From an uncultured Bacilli bacterium (lineage in GTDB: Bacteria; Bacillota_I; Bacilli_A; RF39; UBA660), in assembly GCA_948629335.1 (NCBI GenBank), contig CAPHZB010000023.1:1-19334 (forward strand): DNA of 19,334 nucleotides. The letters are read 5' to 3'. Shown piece after piece: positions 7,562 to 14,964 of the stretch; within the stretch, counting starts at the first letter, position 1; the number at the start of each line of letters is the position of its first letter. Below the pieces are notes generated by a model, which was given only the letters and a program-made list of their open reading frames with translations, did not search any database and was not told where the DNA came from. The translations under genes were made by a program, and so were the position numbers.

Positions 7562-8930
7562 AAAATGTAATTTTTTCTGTTATATAAGGGATAACCTCTT
7601 CTAAAGAAAGTGTTATTTGTTCCATTGTATCCCGATTTCGAATAGTAACTGTTCCTTTTTCTATTGTCTCATCATCAATAGTAATACAAAAAGGCGTTCC
7701 AATGACATCTTGTCTACGATATCTTTTTCCTATATTTCCAGAATCATCATAAGTGGTCATAAAATGTTTAGAAAATTGTTCATAAATCTCATTTGCTTTT
7801 TCTGCATGGTATTTTTTTACAAGAGGAAGTACTGCTACCTTGTAAGGCGCTAAATAAGGGATGAGGTGTAATACTTCCCTTTCGCTACCATCTTCCAATG
7901 TTTCTTTTTCATAAGCATTAAATAAAATAGCAAGAACTGTTCGATCTAATCCATATGTAGATTCAATAATATAAGGAATAAATTTCTCATTCGTATCTGG
8001 ATCTAAATATTCCATTGATTCAGTACTATATTCTTGATGACGAGTTAAGTCAAAGTTAGTTCGGTTATGAGTTCCGTTAATTTCCCCCCATCCAAACGGA
8101 AATTTGTATTCAATATCACAAGCTTCTTTTGCATAATGAGCTAGTTTTTCATGATCATGAAATCGAAGTTTTTCTTCAGAAAGTCCTAAATCTATAAAAA
8201 ATTTTTTACCATATTCTTTAAAATAAGCATAAATCTCACTATCCGTTCCTTCTTTACAAAATGTTTGAAATTCCATTTGTTCAAATTCAATGGTTCTAAA
8301 TGTAAAATTTCCAGGTGTAATCTCATTACGAAATGCTTTTCCAATTTGCCCAATACTAAATGGTAGTTTTGCTCGCATCGTTCTTTGTACATTTTTATAG
8401 TTTACATATTCCCCTTGTGCATTTTCTGGTCTTAAATACACAATATTTTTCGCATCATTTGTAACTCCTCTTTGTGTTTCAAACATCAAGTTAAATTCAC
8501 GAATATCTGTAAAATTATGCTTCCCACATTTTGGACATGGAACCTTATTATCCCGAATAAAACGCATCATTTCCTCTTCACTCATTCCATCAGCATGTGC
8601 ATTTGGATCAAAATCATCAATTAAGTTATCTGCTCTACTTCTAGTTTTACATTCTTTGCAGTCTAGTAGGGGGTCTGAAAAGCTAGCCACATGACCTGAT
8701 GCTTCCCAAACACGTGGATGCATTAGAATATCTGCATCCAATTCATAACTATTTTTTCTTTCTTGAATAAAACGTTTTCTCCATGCATCTTTAACTGCAT
8801 TTTTTAAACGACTTCCAAGTGGACCATAATCCCAAGTATTTGCAAGCCCTCCATAGATTTCACTTCCTTGAAAAATAAAACCATATTGTTTACAAAAATT
8901 CACTAATTCTTCCATTTTAATTTCTTCCAT
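7560..8930 (-). CDS. glyS: Glycyl-tRNA synthetase, dimeric (alpha2) class II type
   Basis: The 456-residue single-chain GlyRS attaches glycine to tRNA-Gly. The family's N-terminal motif GSEIYGGLANTWDYGPLG is at 22-39. A zinc knuckle is formed by C91, C94, C132 and C135 (CKEC, CPKC). The class II catalytic core includes VYLRPENAQGEYVNYKNV, FRNEITP and the SIGQIGKAFRNE stretch, and a C-terminal anticodon-binding domain starts near VAVLPLVKK. Length is normal for this bacterial/eukaryotic-like type, which replaces the two-subunit GlyQ/GlyS enzyme. The ATG is preceded by GGGAGG about 9 nt away. A second in-frame Met at residue 6 is possible but less well placed. It is governed by the T-box leader at 8947-9093. 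Confidence 0.97.
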   Translation of the reverse strand: MEEIKMEELVNFCKQYGFIFQGSEIYGGLANTWDYGPLGSRLKNAVKDAWRKRFIQERKNSYELDADILMHPRVWEASGHVASFSDPLLDCKECKTRSRADNLIDDFDPNAHADGMSEEEMMRFIRDNKVPCPKCGKHNFTDIREFNLMFETQRGVTNDAKNIVYLRPENAQGEYVNYKNVQRTMRAKLPFSIGQIGKAFRNEITPGNFTFRTIEFEQMEFQTFCKEGTDSEIYAYFKEYGKKFFIDLGLSEEKLRFHDHEKLAHYAKEACDIEYKFPFGWGEINGTHNRTNFDLTRHQEYSTESMEYLDPDTNEKFIPYIIESTYGLDRTVLAILFNAYEKETLEDGSEREVLHLIPYLAPYKVAVLPLVKKYHAEKANEIYEQFSKHFMTTYDDSGNIGKRYRRQDVIGTPFCITIDDETIEKGTVTIRNRDTMEQITLSLEEVIPYITEKITF

Positions 8931-8946
8931 TTTGTCTATCCTCCCT

Positions 8947-9093
8947 AAAAAAAGAGACTCTGCCTAATATATAGAGACGCTAAACTCACGCGGTTCCACT
9001 CTACTTATTCCAACAGAATCTCTTAAAATATACTGCTCCTGGTTTCCAAGCCAATCATCACACTTCAATATATAGGTATCATATACTATTTTT
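8947..9093 (-). promoter_or_regulatory. T-box leader of glyS (specifier not resolved)
   Basis: The minus strand carries AGAGTGGAACCGCG (8989-9002). It folds as a canonical antiterminator: AGAG/CTCT, a UGGAACC bulge, then GCG/CGU and a 9-nt loop (8973-9002). A T-run of seven (8947-8953) follows the arm CAGAGTCTCT (8953-8962). This arm can pair with AAGAGATTCTG at 9014-9024, or the inner AGAG (8958-8961) can pair with the antiterminator CTCT (8973-8976), giving the OFF state. Only about 90 nt lie between the T-box and the upstream ORF, and I could not place a standard stem I with a GGN specifier there. Gly specificity is inferred from the downstream gene. Confidence 0.85.
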
Positions 9094-9291
9094 TTAGAAT
9101 TTGCAACCCTTTTCGGTTGTTATTTTTACATTTACTTCCATTTCAGGTTCAACAAAATCACTTAACTTTTTTAGAATAACTTGAATAGATTCTTCATCTT
9201 CAATCACAAGTCGAAGTAAAAAGTCCAGTTCTTCGATATCACCTGTTTCTAAAATACGTTCCCATATTTTGCTTGGTTTAATTGTTCCCAT
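9094..9291 (-). CDS. Small acidic protein of unknown function
   Basis: The 65-residue product is not one I recognise. It is rich in Glu and Ile and lacks a signal peptide or membrane segment. Residues 10-45 look helical (WERILETGDIEELDFLLRLVIEDEE), and the C terminus is VNVKITTEKGCKF. Support for a real gene is the AAAGGA ribosome site about 5 nt before ATG and a good promoter at 9322-9350. It lies immediately upstream of the glyS T-box with no terminator between, so its mRNA may run on into the riboswitch. It could be a small regulatory or structural protein, or chance. Confidence 0.5.
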   Translation of the reverse strand: MGTIKPSKIWERILETGDIEELDFLLRLVIEDEESIQVILKKLSDFVEPEMEVNVKITTEKGCKF

Positions 9292-9321
9292 AGAGTCCTT
9301 TCTAATACATCTTCAAAACAC

Positions 9322-9350
9322 ACTATAACACAATTCAAATAAAAAGACAA
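9322..9350 (-). promoter_or_regulatory. Promoter of the small ORF and perhaps the glyS leader
   Basis: On the minus strand TTGTCT (9345-9350) and TATAGT (9322-9327) are spaced by 17 nt, and TGT before the -10 extends it. I saw no better promoter nearer to the glyS T-box. Confidence 0.6.
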
Positions 9351-9383
9351 ATCACATATTTTATAAATGTTTTCTTTTCAACA

Positions 9384-9413
9384 AGAAAAAAAAGATAAAT
9401 TGTTCTTATCTTT
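9384..9413 (-). terminator. Terminator of gapA
   Basis: On the minus strand AAAGATAA (9406-9413) and TTATCTTT (9391-9398) form a stem with a 7-nt loop. It is followed by a T-tract and begins right behind the gapA stop codon. Confidence 0.75.
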
Positions 9414-9414
9414 C

Positions 9415-10419
9415 TTATTTTTCCATTAAATAAGCTGCTGTTCTTACCATTTGTGCACTATAACTCATTTCATTATCATACCATGCAATTATTTTTACAA
9501 GCTCGCGTCCTTCTACTTCTAAAACTTCTGTTAAAAGCCCATCTACGAGCCCTCCTAATCTTGAGCCAATAATATCACTTGAAACAATGGGATCTTCTGT
9601 ATACCCTAATGTTTCTGATGTAGCATTTTTAAATGCATTATTAATTTCTTCCTTTGTTGTATTCTTTTTAAGTTCTAGAGTTAAATCAATAACAGAACCC
9701 GTCGTTGTTGGAACACGTAAAGCACTTCCTGATAATTTTCCTTGTAAAGACGGAATAACAAGACCTATTGCTTTCGCAGCTCCTGTACTCGATGGAATAA
9801 TGTTTGCTGCCCCTGCTCTTCCACGTCTTGCATAAATTCCTTTTTTATGTGCTACATCAAGGATAGTTTGGTCATTGGTATAGGCATGTACTGTTGTCAT
9901 ATACCCCTTTTCTACACCAAACTCACGCTCTAAAACATGCAAAACTGGTGCTAAACAGTTGGTTGTACAACTCGCTGCACTAATAACTTCTTCTGTCCCA
10001 TCAAGTATATCTTCATTGACACCATAAACAATTGTTTTTAAATCTCCTTTTGCAGGTGCAGAAATGATTACTTTCTTTGCCCCTGCTTTAATATGAGCAT
10101 AAGCTTTCTCTTTGTCTGTAAAAAGACCAGTACACTCAAATACTTCATCAATTTCAAGTTCTTTCCATGGTAACATACTTGGATCTTTTTCAGAAAATAC
10201 TTTAATCTTTCTACCGCCCACTACAATACTATCCTCTGTATGCGAAATCTCATCTACTCGATAATTTCTATGAGAAGTATCATATTTTAATAGATAAGCA
10301 AGCTGTTCTGCATCTGTTAAATCATTGATGGCAACCACTTCAAACCTGTCATCTTCTTCCATAAGACGAAATACTAACCTTCCTATTCTTCCAAAACCAT
10401 TAATTGCTACTTTAATCAT
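9415..10419 (-). CDS. gapA: Glyceraldehyde-3-phosphate dehydrogenase, type I
   Basis: This 334-residue glycolytic enzyme oxidises and phosphorylates glyceraldehyde-3-phosphate to 1,3-bisphosphoglycerate. The Rossmann motif INGFGRIGR is at 6-14. N32-D33, after the second beta strand, suggests NAD rather than NADP. The catalytic Cys151 sits in AASCTTNCLAP, and His178 in TTVHAYTNDQ. Length is exactly that of the family. The start is supported by GAGGAG before ATG. No glycolytic neighbour (such as pgk or tpi) or CggR-type regulator lies beside it. Its 5' leader is long, about 140 nt back to the kinase gene, with an imperfect hairpin at 10458-10499. It is terminated alone. Confidence 0.98.
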   Translation of the reverse strand: MIKVAINGFGRIGRLVFRLMEEDDRFEVVAINDLTDAEQLAYLLKYDTSHRNYRVDEISHTEDSIVVGGRKIKVFSEKDPSMLPWKELEIDEVFECTGLFTDKEKAYAHIKAGAKKVIISAPAKGDLKTIVYGVNEDILDGTEEVISAASCTTNCLAPVLHVLEREFGVEKGYMTTVHAYTNDQTILDVAHKKGIYARRGRAGAANIIPSSTGAAKAIGLVIPSLQGKLSGSALRVPTTTGSVIDLTLELKKNTTKEEINNAFKNATSETLGYTEDPIVSSDIIGSRLGGLVDGLLTEVLEVEGRELVKIIAWYDNEMSYSAQMVRTAAYLMEK

Positions 10420-10457
10420 TTTTTCTCCTCTTTTCTAACGTTTATAAACATAACTTT

Positions 10458-10499
10458 CTTTAGTGAATTCTTTTGTCTCTTCTTTAGAATCACTGAAAG
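10458..10499 (-). promoter_or_regulatory. Imperfect hairpin in the gapA 5' leader
   Basis: On the minus strand CTTTCAGTGATTC (10487-10499) can pair with GAATTCACTAAAG (10458-10470), with one-base bulges and a loop of about 16 nt. It lies about 40-80 nt upstream of the gapA ATG. It has no T-tract, so it is not a terminator. An mRNA-stabilising 5' structure or an operator is possible. I could not assign the gapA promoter with confidence. Confidence 0.35.
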
Positions 10500-10562
10500 T
10501 ATCTACCTTTTCACTAAAAACAAACCATTTTACATCATTTTATCAGAAATATTTTGTCTTTC

Positions 10563-12227
10563 CTATTGTTTATAAAAACAACTATTTCCAATAAACTCTC
10601 GTATTACAGAGTCATTGGGAACTTCCTCTGATGGAATAGGTAAAAAATTTCTCAAGAAATTGATAAGTCGAAGGGCTTCTGGATAACACGGATCTTCCTC
10701 ATCGATATTAAATAGGAGAGGTTCCGCATATGTTTTTAAAACCCCTATTTCATAAACAAGCGCTGAATTAAGCATTTCATCTGCATCATCTTGGTAGGGA
10801 AAGATATATTTTTCTTCTCCATCGTGAATATCATGCCACTTGTTTAATGTTTCGCTAGCCCCATGTCCACGGTATTTGCTATCCCTTACAATTCTTCTAA
10901 GTTTTCTGGTATCACTTGTATGAATTCGGTTGTGATTATCAATATTTAGTTGTGTAAGTGGACTAATATAAATTTTAAATTTCAAGCTTCGATCTATCGC
11001 CATTGTTAAATCTTCATTCAAGCAGTGAAGTCCCTCAATTAAGATAATATCATTTTTTCCAATTTGTAGAACGTTACCGTTGTATTCTCTTTTTCCCAAA
11101 ACAAAGTTATAAGTTGGAATCTCTACCTTTTCACCATTTAATAACTGCATCAAATGCTTGTTAAAAAGGGTGACGTCTAGTGCTTTAAGTGACTCTGTAT
11201 CTAAATTTCCATTTTCAAGCCGTGGGGTTTTATCTCGGTCTAAAAAGTAATCGTCTAAGGAAATCTGATAAGGTTTCAGTCCCCTACTTTGTAGATTAAC
11301 AGCTAGTTTCTTACAAGAAGTTGTTTTTCCTGAAGAAGAAGGTCCTGCAATTAAAACTAACCGAATATTTCGATTGCGTGCTATAGTATCTGAAATAGAG
11401 GCTAATTGGTTATTATAATATGCTTCTGCGAGTCGAATAACATTTCCAGCTTCTCCATTCGATACTGCTTCGTTCAAATCGGATGCATTGCTAATATGAA
11501 TTTGTCTTCCCCAATGTGTATAATCCAAAAACTTATCAAATAGTCTCTGATGATGTACATATTCTAATGTACATTCAGGGTTATAATAACTTGGATGGGA
11601 TACTACAAAACCATTTCCTTTTATGTAGGTCAATTTAAAGTCATCAATCTGACCTGTCGAATAGGCAATTTTCCCATAAAAATAATCATATAGATTTTTC
11701 ACATGATATAAATTAATATAAGTGTTGCTGATGTATTTTAAAACTTTTGCTTTATCCTGCTGTTTTTGTCTTTCAAAGTATTTAATTGCATCTAACCTTG
11801 AAACACTTATTTTCTCAATTAGTAGATTTTCCTTTACCAATTCCTTCATTTTTTCTTCTATGTTTCGAATTACAGGTTTGTCAATATCCATTCCATGAAT
11901 TTCACAATAATAACCTTTATCAATAGAGTGTTCAACAACAACTTCTACATTCTCTTTAAATAAATCTTTTACAGCCAAGATAAGTAAAAATTGAGTTGAT
12001 CTAGAATAAATTTGATTTCCAACTTCACTACTACGATCAAAGAAATCAACAGTACAACTTCTTGTTATCTTCTCTGACAACTCAACCATGTCACCATCCA
12101 CTGTTCCAATTAAAATAGGATAACTGAAGTTTTGTTTGTAGGCTTCGCTTATTTCATATAGCGTCACACCAGAATCAAATTCTTTTATATCAGAACCACG
12201 AAAACTAATACTAATTCTCTTCTCCAT
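10563..12227 (-). CDS. TGS-domain nucleoside (uridine) kinase-like protein
   Basis: The 554-residue protein has three parts. Residues 1-60 resemble a TGS domain. Residues about 80-200 resemble the threonyl-tRNA synthetase second additional domain (HSIDKGYYCEIHGMD, then VSRLDAIKYFERQKQQDKAKVLKYI). From about 285 onward is a uridine-kinase/phosphoribulokinase P-loop domain with GPSSSGKTT at 295-303, SLDDYFLDRDKTPR at 323-336 and the conserved ILIEGLHCLN. This fusion is widespread in Bacillota and annotated as nucleoside kinase; its true substrate is poorly settled. No thrS-like catalytic core is present, so it is not a synthetase. The ribosome site (AGAGGG) is weak, and the promoter at 12257-12285 is strong. 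It is monocistronic or weakly linked to gapA. Confidence 0.88.
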   Translation of the reverse strand: MEKRISISFRGSDIKEFDSGVTLYEISEAYKQNFSYPILIGTVDGDMVELSEKITRSCTVDFFDRSSEVGNQIYSRSTQFLLILAVKDLFKENVEVVVEHSIDKGYYCEIHGMDIDKPVIRNIEEKMKELVKENLLIEKISVSRLDAIKYFERQKQQDKAKVLKYISNTYINLYHVKNLYDYFYGKIAYSTGQIDDFKLTYIKGNGFVVSHPSYYNPECTLEYVHHQRLFDKFLDYTHWGRQIHISNASDLNEAVSNGEAGNVIRLAEAYYNNQLASISDTIARNRNIRLVLIAGPSSSGKTTSCKKLAVNLQSRGLKPYQISLDDYFLDRDKTPRLENGNLDTESLKALDVTLFNKHLMQLLNGEKVEIPTYNFVLGKREYNGNVLQIGKNDIILIEGLHCLNEDLTMAIDRSLKFKIYISPLTQLNIDNHNRIHTSDTRKLRRIVRDSKYRGHGASETLNKWHDIHDGEEKYIFPYQDDADEMLNSALVYEIGVLKTYAEPLLFNIDEEDPCYPEALRLINFLRNFLPIPSEEVPNDSVIREFIGNSCFYKQ

Positions 12228-12256
12228 ATAAATCCCTCTATTCTTTTATTACTATA

Positions 12257-12285
12257 AGTATATCAAAGTTTTAAAACTTTGTCAC
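12257..12285 (-). promoter_or_regulatory. Promoter of the TGS-kinase gene
   Basis: On the minus strand GTGACA (12280-12285) and TATACT (12257-12262) are 17 nt apart, with TGA before the -10 as an extended element. The spacer is occupied by the palindrome at 12264-12281. Confidence 0.75.
12264..12281. promoter_or_regulatory. Perfect 18-bp palindrome, candidate operator
   Basis: CAAAGTTTTAAAACTTTG is its own reverse complement. It fills the spacer between the -35 and -10 of the kinase promoter, touches the -35, and lies about 60 bp ahead of clpP on the other strand. Position and symmetry suit a dimeric repressor. It does not match the CtsR heptad repeat expected at clpP. The clpP promoter itself was not clear to me. 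Confidence 0.6.
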
Positions 12286-12342
12286 ATTTTTTTTCGAATA
12301 AAATAAAGTTTTACGCTTATTATAAATGTAGGAGGAAAGACT

Positions 12343-12924
12343 ATGAGTTTAATACCAACTGTTATTGAAAAATCAAATCAAGGGGAACGGGTTTACGATA
12401 TTTATTCTAGATTACTAAAAGACCGCATTATTATGCTTAGTGGAGAAATCACAGACGCAAGTGCAGATACAATTGTAGCAGAACTTTTATATCTAGATTC
12501 CATTAATCATAATGATATCAGTATTTATATTAACTCTCCAGGGGGTAGTGTAACTGCAGGAATGGCTATTTATGATACAATGAATTTTGTAAAAAGTAAT
12601 GTTTCTACTATTTGTATTGGAATGGCAGCAAGTATGGCAGCGTTTCTTCTATCAAGTGGGGAAAAGGGAAAACGTTTTGTTCTTCCAAATAGTGAAGTGA
12701 TGATTCATCAACCACTTGGGGGTGTAGAAGGACAAGCAACTGAAATAAAAATTGCAGCAGAAAGAATTTTAAAAATGCGAGAAAAATTAAATACACTTCT
12801 TTCTAAAAATACAGGAAAAGATTTAAAGGTTATCGAAAGAGATACCGAAAGAGATTACTTTTTAGAGGCAGAAGAAGCTGTAGCGTATGGTTTGGTAGAT
12901 GAAGTCATTGAAAATACAAATTAG
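12343..12924 (+). CDS. clpP: ATP-dependent Clp protease proteolytic subunit
   Basis: The 193-residue serine peptidase forms the double-heptamer chamber that degrades proteins fed by ClpX or ClpC-type unfoldases. The triad is visible: S97 in GMAASMAAFLL, H122 in MIHQPLGG, and D171 in ERDTERDYF. INSPGGSV (63-70) is the substrate-binding and oxyanion strand. The start has a strong GGAGGA ribosome site. The usual propeptide is short or absent, as in many Bacillota. No clpX or tig lies beside it. It is divergent from the TGS-kinase gene, shares its upstream region with the palindrome, and is closed by a terminator overlapping its stop codon. Confidence 0.98.
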   Translation: MSLIPTVIEKSNQGERVYDIYSRLLKDRIIMLSGEITDASADTIVAELLYLDSINHNDISIYINSPGGSVTAGMAIYDTMNFVKSNVSTICIGMAASMAAFLLSSGEKGKRFVLPNSEVMIHQPLGGVEGQATEIKIAAERILKMREKLNTLLSKNTGKDLKVIERDTERDYFLEAEEAVAYGLVDEVIENTN

Positions 12925-12939
12925 GTTTTGTATTTTTTT
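12912..12939 (+). terminator. Terminator of clpP
   Basis: AAATACAAA (12912-12920) and TTTGTATTT (12927-12935) form a 9-bp stem with a 6-nt loop, continued by more T. The left arm contains the last codons of clpP, and the stop codon overlaps the arm-loop junction. Confidence 0.85.
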
Positions 12940-12948
12940 ATGGAAGAA

Positions 12949-12977
12949 TTGATAAAAAAGAAAAAGTGTGCTAAGAT
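12949..12977 (+). promoter_or_regulatory. Promoter of the deformylase-like gene
   Basis: TTGATA (12949-12954) and TAAGAT (12972-12977) are separated by 17 nt, with TGC before the -10 as an extended element. It lies about 35 nt ahead of the GTG start at 13013. Confidence 0.65.
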
Positions 12978-13012
12978 AAAGTTACGATTTTTTGAAAGAA
13001 AGGAAGTTAAAA

Positions 13013-13645
13013 GTGATACGTTTATTACAAGTGAAAACCATTGAAAAAGAAGAAGCATTTTTAAGACAAGTTTCCACTCCTGTAGATGTAAAGGATAAAG
13101 ATTTACCACACTACATTCAAATATTAGAAGAATATTGCAAGGAGCATGAAGTAATGGCAATGGCCTCTGTACAACTTGGCATTCCAAAACGCCTGATGTA
13201 TTTAAAAAATACAAATTTAGATGTAATTCATAGACAACAAACCAATAGCGCCTCTTTAGATGACAAGGTGTATAATGAAGCAAAAGTATTCATTAATCCT
13301 GTAATTGTAGAAAGAATTAGACTTACTGAATATTGGGAAGCTTGTGCGAGTTGCTTAGACTATGTAGGACTTATTCAAAGGCTTTATAAAATAGTCGTGG
13401 AATACTTCACCTTACATGGAGAGAAGAAACGAAAAACCTTTGAAGGATTTCCTGCCACTGTTATATCACATGAAAATGATCACTTTGATGGAGTTCTTCA
13501 TATAGATATTGCAATACAACTCCTCCAAATTCCGGGAGAAGAGAGAAATCTCCTTAGACAAAGAGAACCTTATCGTATTCTCGAAAAAGAGGGAAAATAT
13601 GAGGATTTAATAAAAAGTCGGAAAGAAAAAAAGAAAATTCTATAA
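13013..13645 (+). CDS. Peptide deformylase-like protein with divergent motifs
   Basis: I start this at the GTG at 13013 (210 residues), because AAAGGAAG precedes it by about 7 nt. The upstream in-frame TTG at 12992 has no ribosome site. Deformylases remove the formyl group from nascent Met using Fe2+ or another metal. Motif 3 is intact: H153-E154-x-x-H157 in SHENDHFDG. Motif 2 is E-A-C-A-S (109-113) instead of EGCLS but keeps the metal-binding Cys111. Motif 1 is degraded to AMASVQLGIP, keeping Gln54 but losing the usual glycines. So the three metal ligands survive. It could be an active variant or a paralogue beside a normal def elsewhere. The C-terminal tail is basic. Confidence 0.85.
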   Translation: MIRLLQVKTIEKEEAFLRQVSTPVDVKDKDLPHYIQILEEYCKEHEVMAMASVQLGIPKRLMYLKNTNLDVIHRQQTNSASLDDKVYNEAKVFINPVIVERIRLTEYWEACASCLDYVGLIQRLYKIVVEYFTLHGEKKRKTFEGFPATVISHENDHFDGVLHIDIAIQLLQIPGEERNLLRQREPYRILEKEGKYEDLIKSRKEKKKIL

Positions 13646-13658
13646 GAGTTTTCTTTTT
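13628..13658. terminator. Bidirectional terminator after the deformylase-like gene
   Basis: AAAAAGAAAA (13628-13637) pairs with TTTTCTTTTT (13649-13658) around an 11-nt loop. It overlaps the 3' ends of both convergent genes. The stem is nearly all A-T, so it may be modest in strength. Confidence 0.55.
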
Positions 13659-14853
13659 AATTTATATATAAATATTGTGATGATAAAATTTCATCTAAAT
13701 CTATATCAATATTTGAAACTTTTGCTGTCTGTAAATTTATTTTATACGTTTTTGGAAAAGTCTCATTTTCTAAATACACTAGTGCAATAACGCTATAATC
13801 ATCAGACAATACTAGACGTGTATAATCATCTTTTATTTTCCCTGTTGCATATTTTGATAAATCAATTTCAATCGATTTATCTCCAACAATCTTTACAGTT
13901 TTAATTGCATCAACATAATAAACTAGAAGATTGCTTATACTATAAAACCTATTATCAATTGTCGTATTTTCTTCAATCTCTGTATTAGAAAAATTATTTA
14001 AATCTATAACTTTTAATTTACTATCTGGATTATCCAATTTAGCTACAACTTTATTAACCGCATTGTCGTAATAAATGATAAAAAGATTATCTTGAATTAT
14101 TTTATTAGAATAATCATTTAAATTAATATCTAAGATTTTTTTGACTCCAGTAGAACCCTCGCCATAACTAATATCATATCCTATATATAAATGATTATTA
14201 TTTTGCTTAAACATACGATAATCCCCTACGTCTACATAACCTTTGAAATCATATATTTCTTTGATTTCTTTACTACTTTTTGAAAATTCAAATACTTTAG
14301 AATCGTAACAGTTTAAAGTATCATTCCATAAATAAGAAATATAATAAATTGAATTTTCACCCTGTGTTATACTTTCAACATACCTGTCTTTTTTGGAAAT
14401 TTCATATACTTTTTCAAGCGTTATCTCCTTTTGCGTTAAATCAATAGAATAAATTTCTATATTTTTTTGTTCATTTATATTATATGTACTATCTTGATAT
14501 CCCACATGATATAAATACAATTTCCCGTCTATATATTCATATTCTATGATACCACATTCCTCTGTGCCACATATTTTATCCTTATAATTCATAAGTAGTT
14601 CATTTGCTTCATTTTTTCTTAAGGCATAGATAGAATCATTATAAAACTTAAAGGCATATACATTTTCATATTTTTTATTTACCACAATCGAATTTGAATC
14701 ATTATCATTATTTGTATTATCACTTGTTGTATTATCATTTGAGGTGACATTTGATAATACTTTATCATAAACGATGTACCCTCCAAATAACAATATCAAA
14801 ACAACAGATACTACTAATGCTACAACTATTCCTATACTTTTTTTCTTTTCCAT
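13657..14853 (-). CDS. Membrane-anchored extracellular protein, propeller-like, unknown function
   Basis: I start at the ATG at 14853 (398 residues). The in-frame ATG five codons upstream overlaps the GAGGAGTG ribosome site. The protein has a basic N terminus (MEKKKS), one membrane segment at about 7-28, and a low-complexity Asn/Asp/Ser/Thr linker at about 34-56. The large outer domain follows, built of short repeated beta-type segments (NSIYYISYLWN, NHLYIGYDISYG, NLLVYYVDAIKT, SVIALVYLEN). It lacks a lipobox Cys, so it is a signal-anchored type II protein facing outward. The repeated strands suggest a beta-propeller sensor or binding domain, but I recognise no family. Two Cys in ICGTEECG could form a disulfide. 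It has its own near-consensus promoter. Confidence 0.8.
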   Translation of the reverse strand: MEKKKSIGIVVALVVSVVLILLFGGYIVYDKVLSNVTSNDNTTSDNTNNDNDSNSIVVNKKYENVYAFKFYNDSIYALRKNEANELLMNYKDKICGTEECGIIEYEYIDGKLYLYHVGYQDSTYNINEQKNIEIYSIDLTQKEITLEKVYEISKKDRYVESITQGENSIYYISYLWNDTLNCYDSKVFEFSKSSKEIKEIYDFKGYVDVGDYRMFKQNNNHLYIGYDISYGEGSTGVKKILDINLNDYSNKIIQDNLFIIYYDNAVNKVVAKLDNPDSKLKVIDLNNFSNTEIEENTTIDNRFYSISNLLVYYVDAIKTVKIVGDKSIEIDLSKYATGKIKDDYTRLVLSDDYSVIALVYLENETFPKTYKINLQTAKVSNIDIDLDEILSSQYLYIN

Positions 14854-14878
14854 ACTTTCACTCCTCATATATGTTCAT

Positions 14879-14907
14879 ATAATAACATCTACTAAAATTT
14901 TTGTCAA
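14879..14907 (-). promoter_or_regulatory. Near-consensus promoter of the anchored surface protein
   Basis: On the minus strand TTGACA (14902-14907), a 17-nt spacer and TATTAT (14879-14884) with TGT ahead of it form the best sigma-A promoter in the window. Confidence 0.85.
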
Positions 14908-14964
14908 ATCAACAAACTTATCATGATTCTCCTGAACAATTACTATTTCTATGACATATATTTT

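Noticed and set aside
12318..12326. TATTATAAA as -10 box of clpP
   Set aside because: Transcription would begin at or inside the ribosome site, and no -35 lies at the right distance.
12992..13012. TTG as start of the deformylase-like protein
   Set aside because: No ribosome site precedes it; the AAAGGAAG element inside this stretch points to GTG at 13013.
12921..13283. Minus-strand reading frame of 120 codons opposite the deformylase-like gene
   Set aside because: It is a shadow of the plus-strand gene, with Leu/Phe-rich nonsense composition and no ribosome site.
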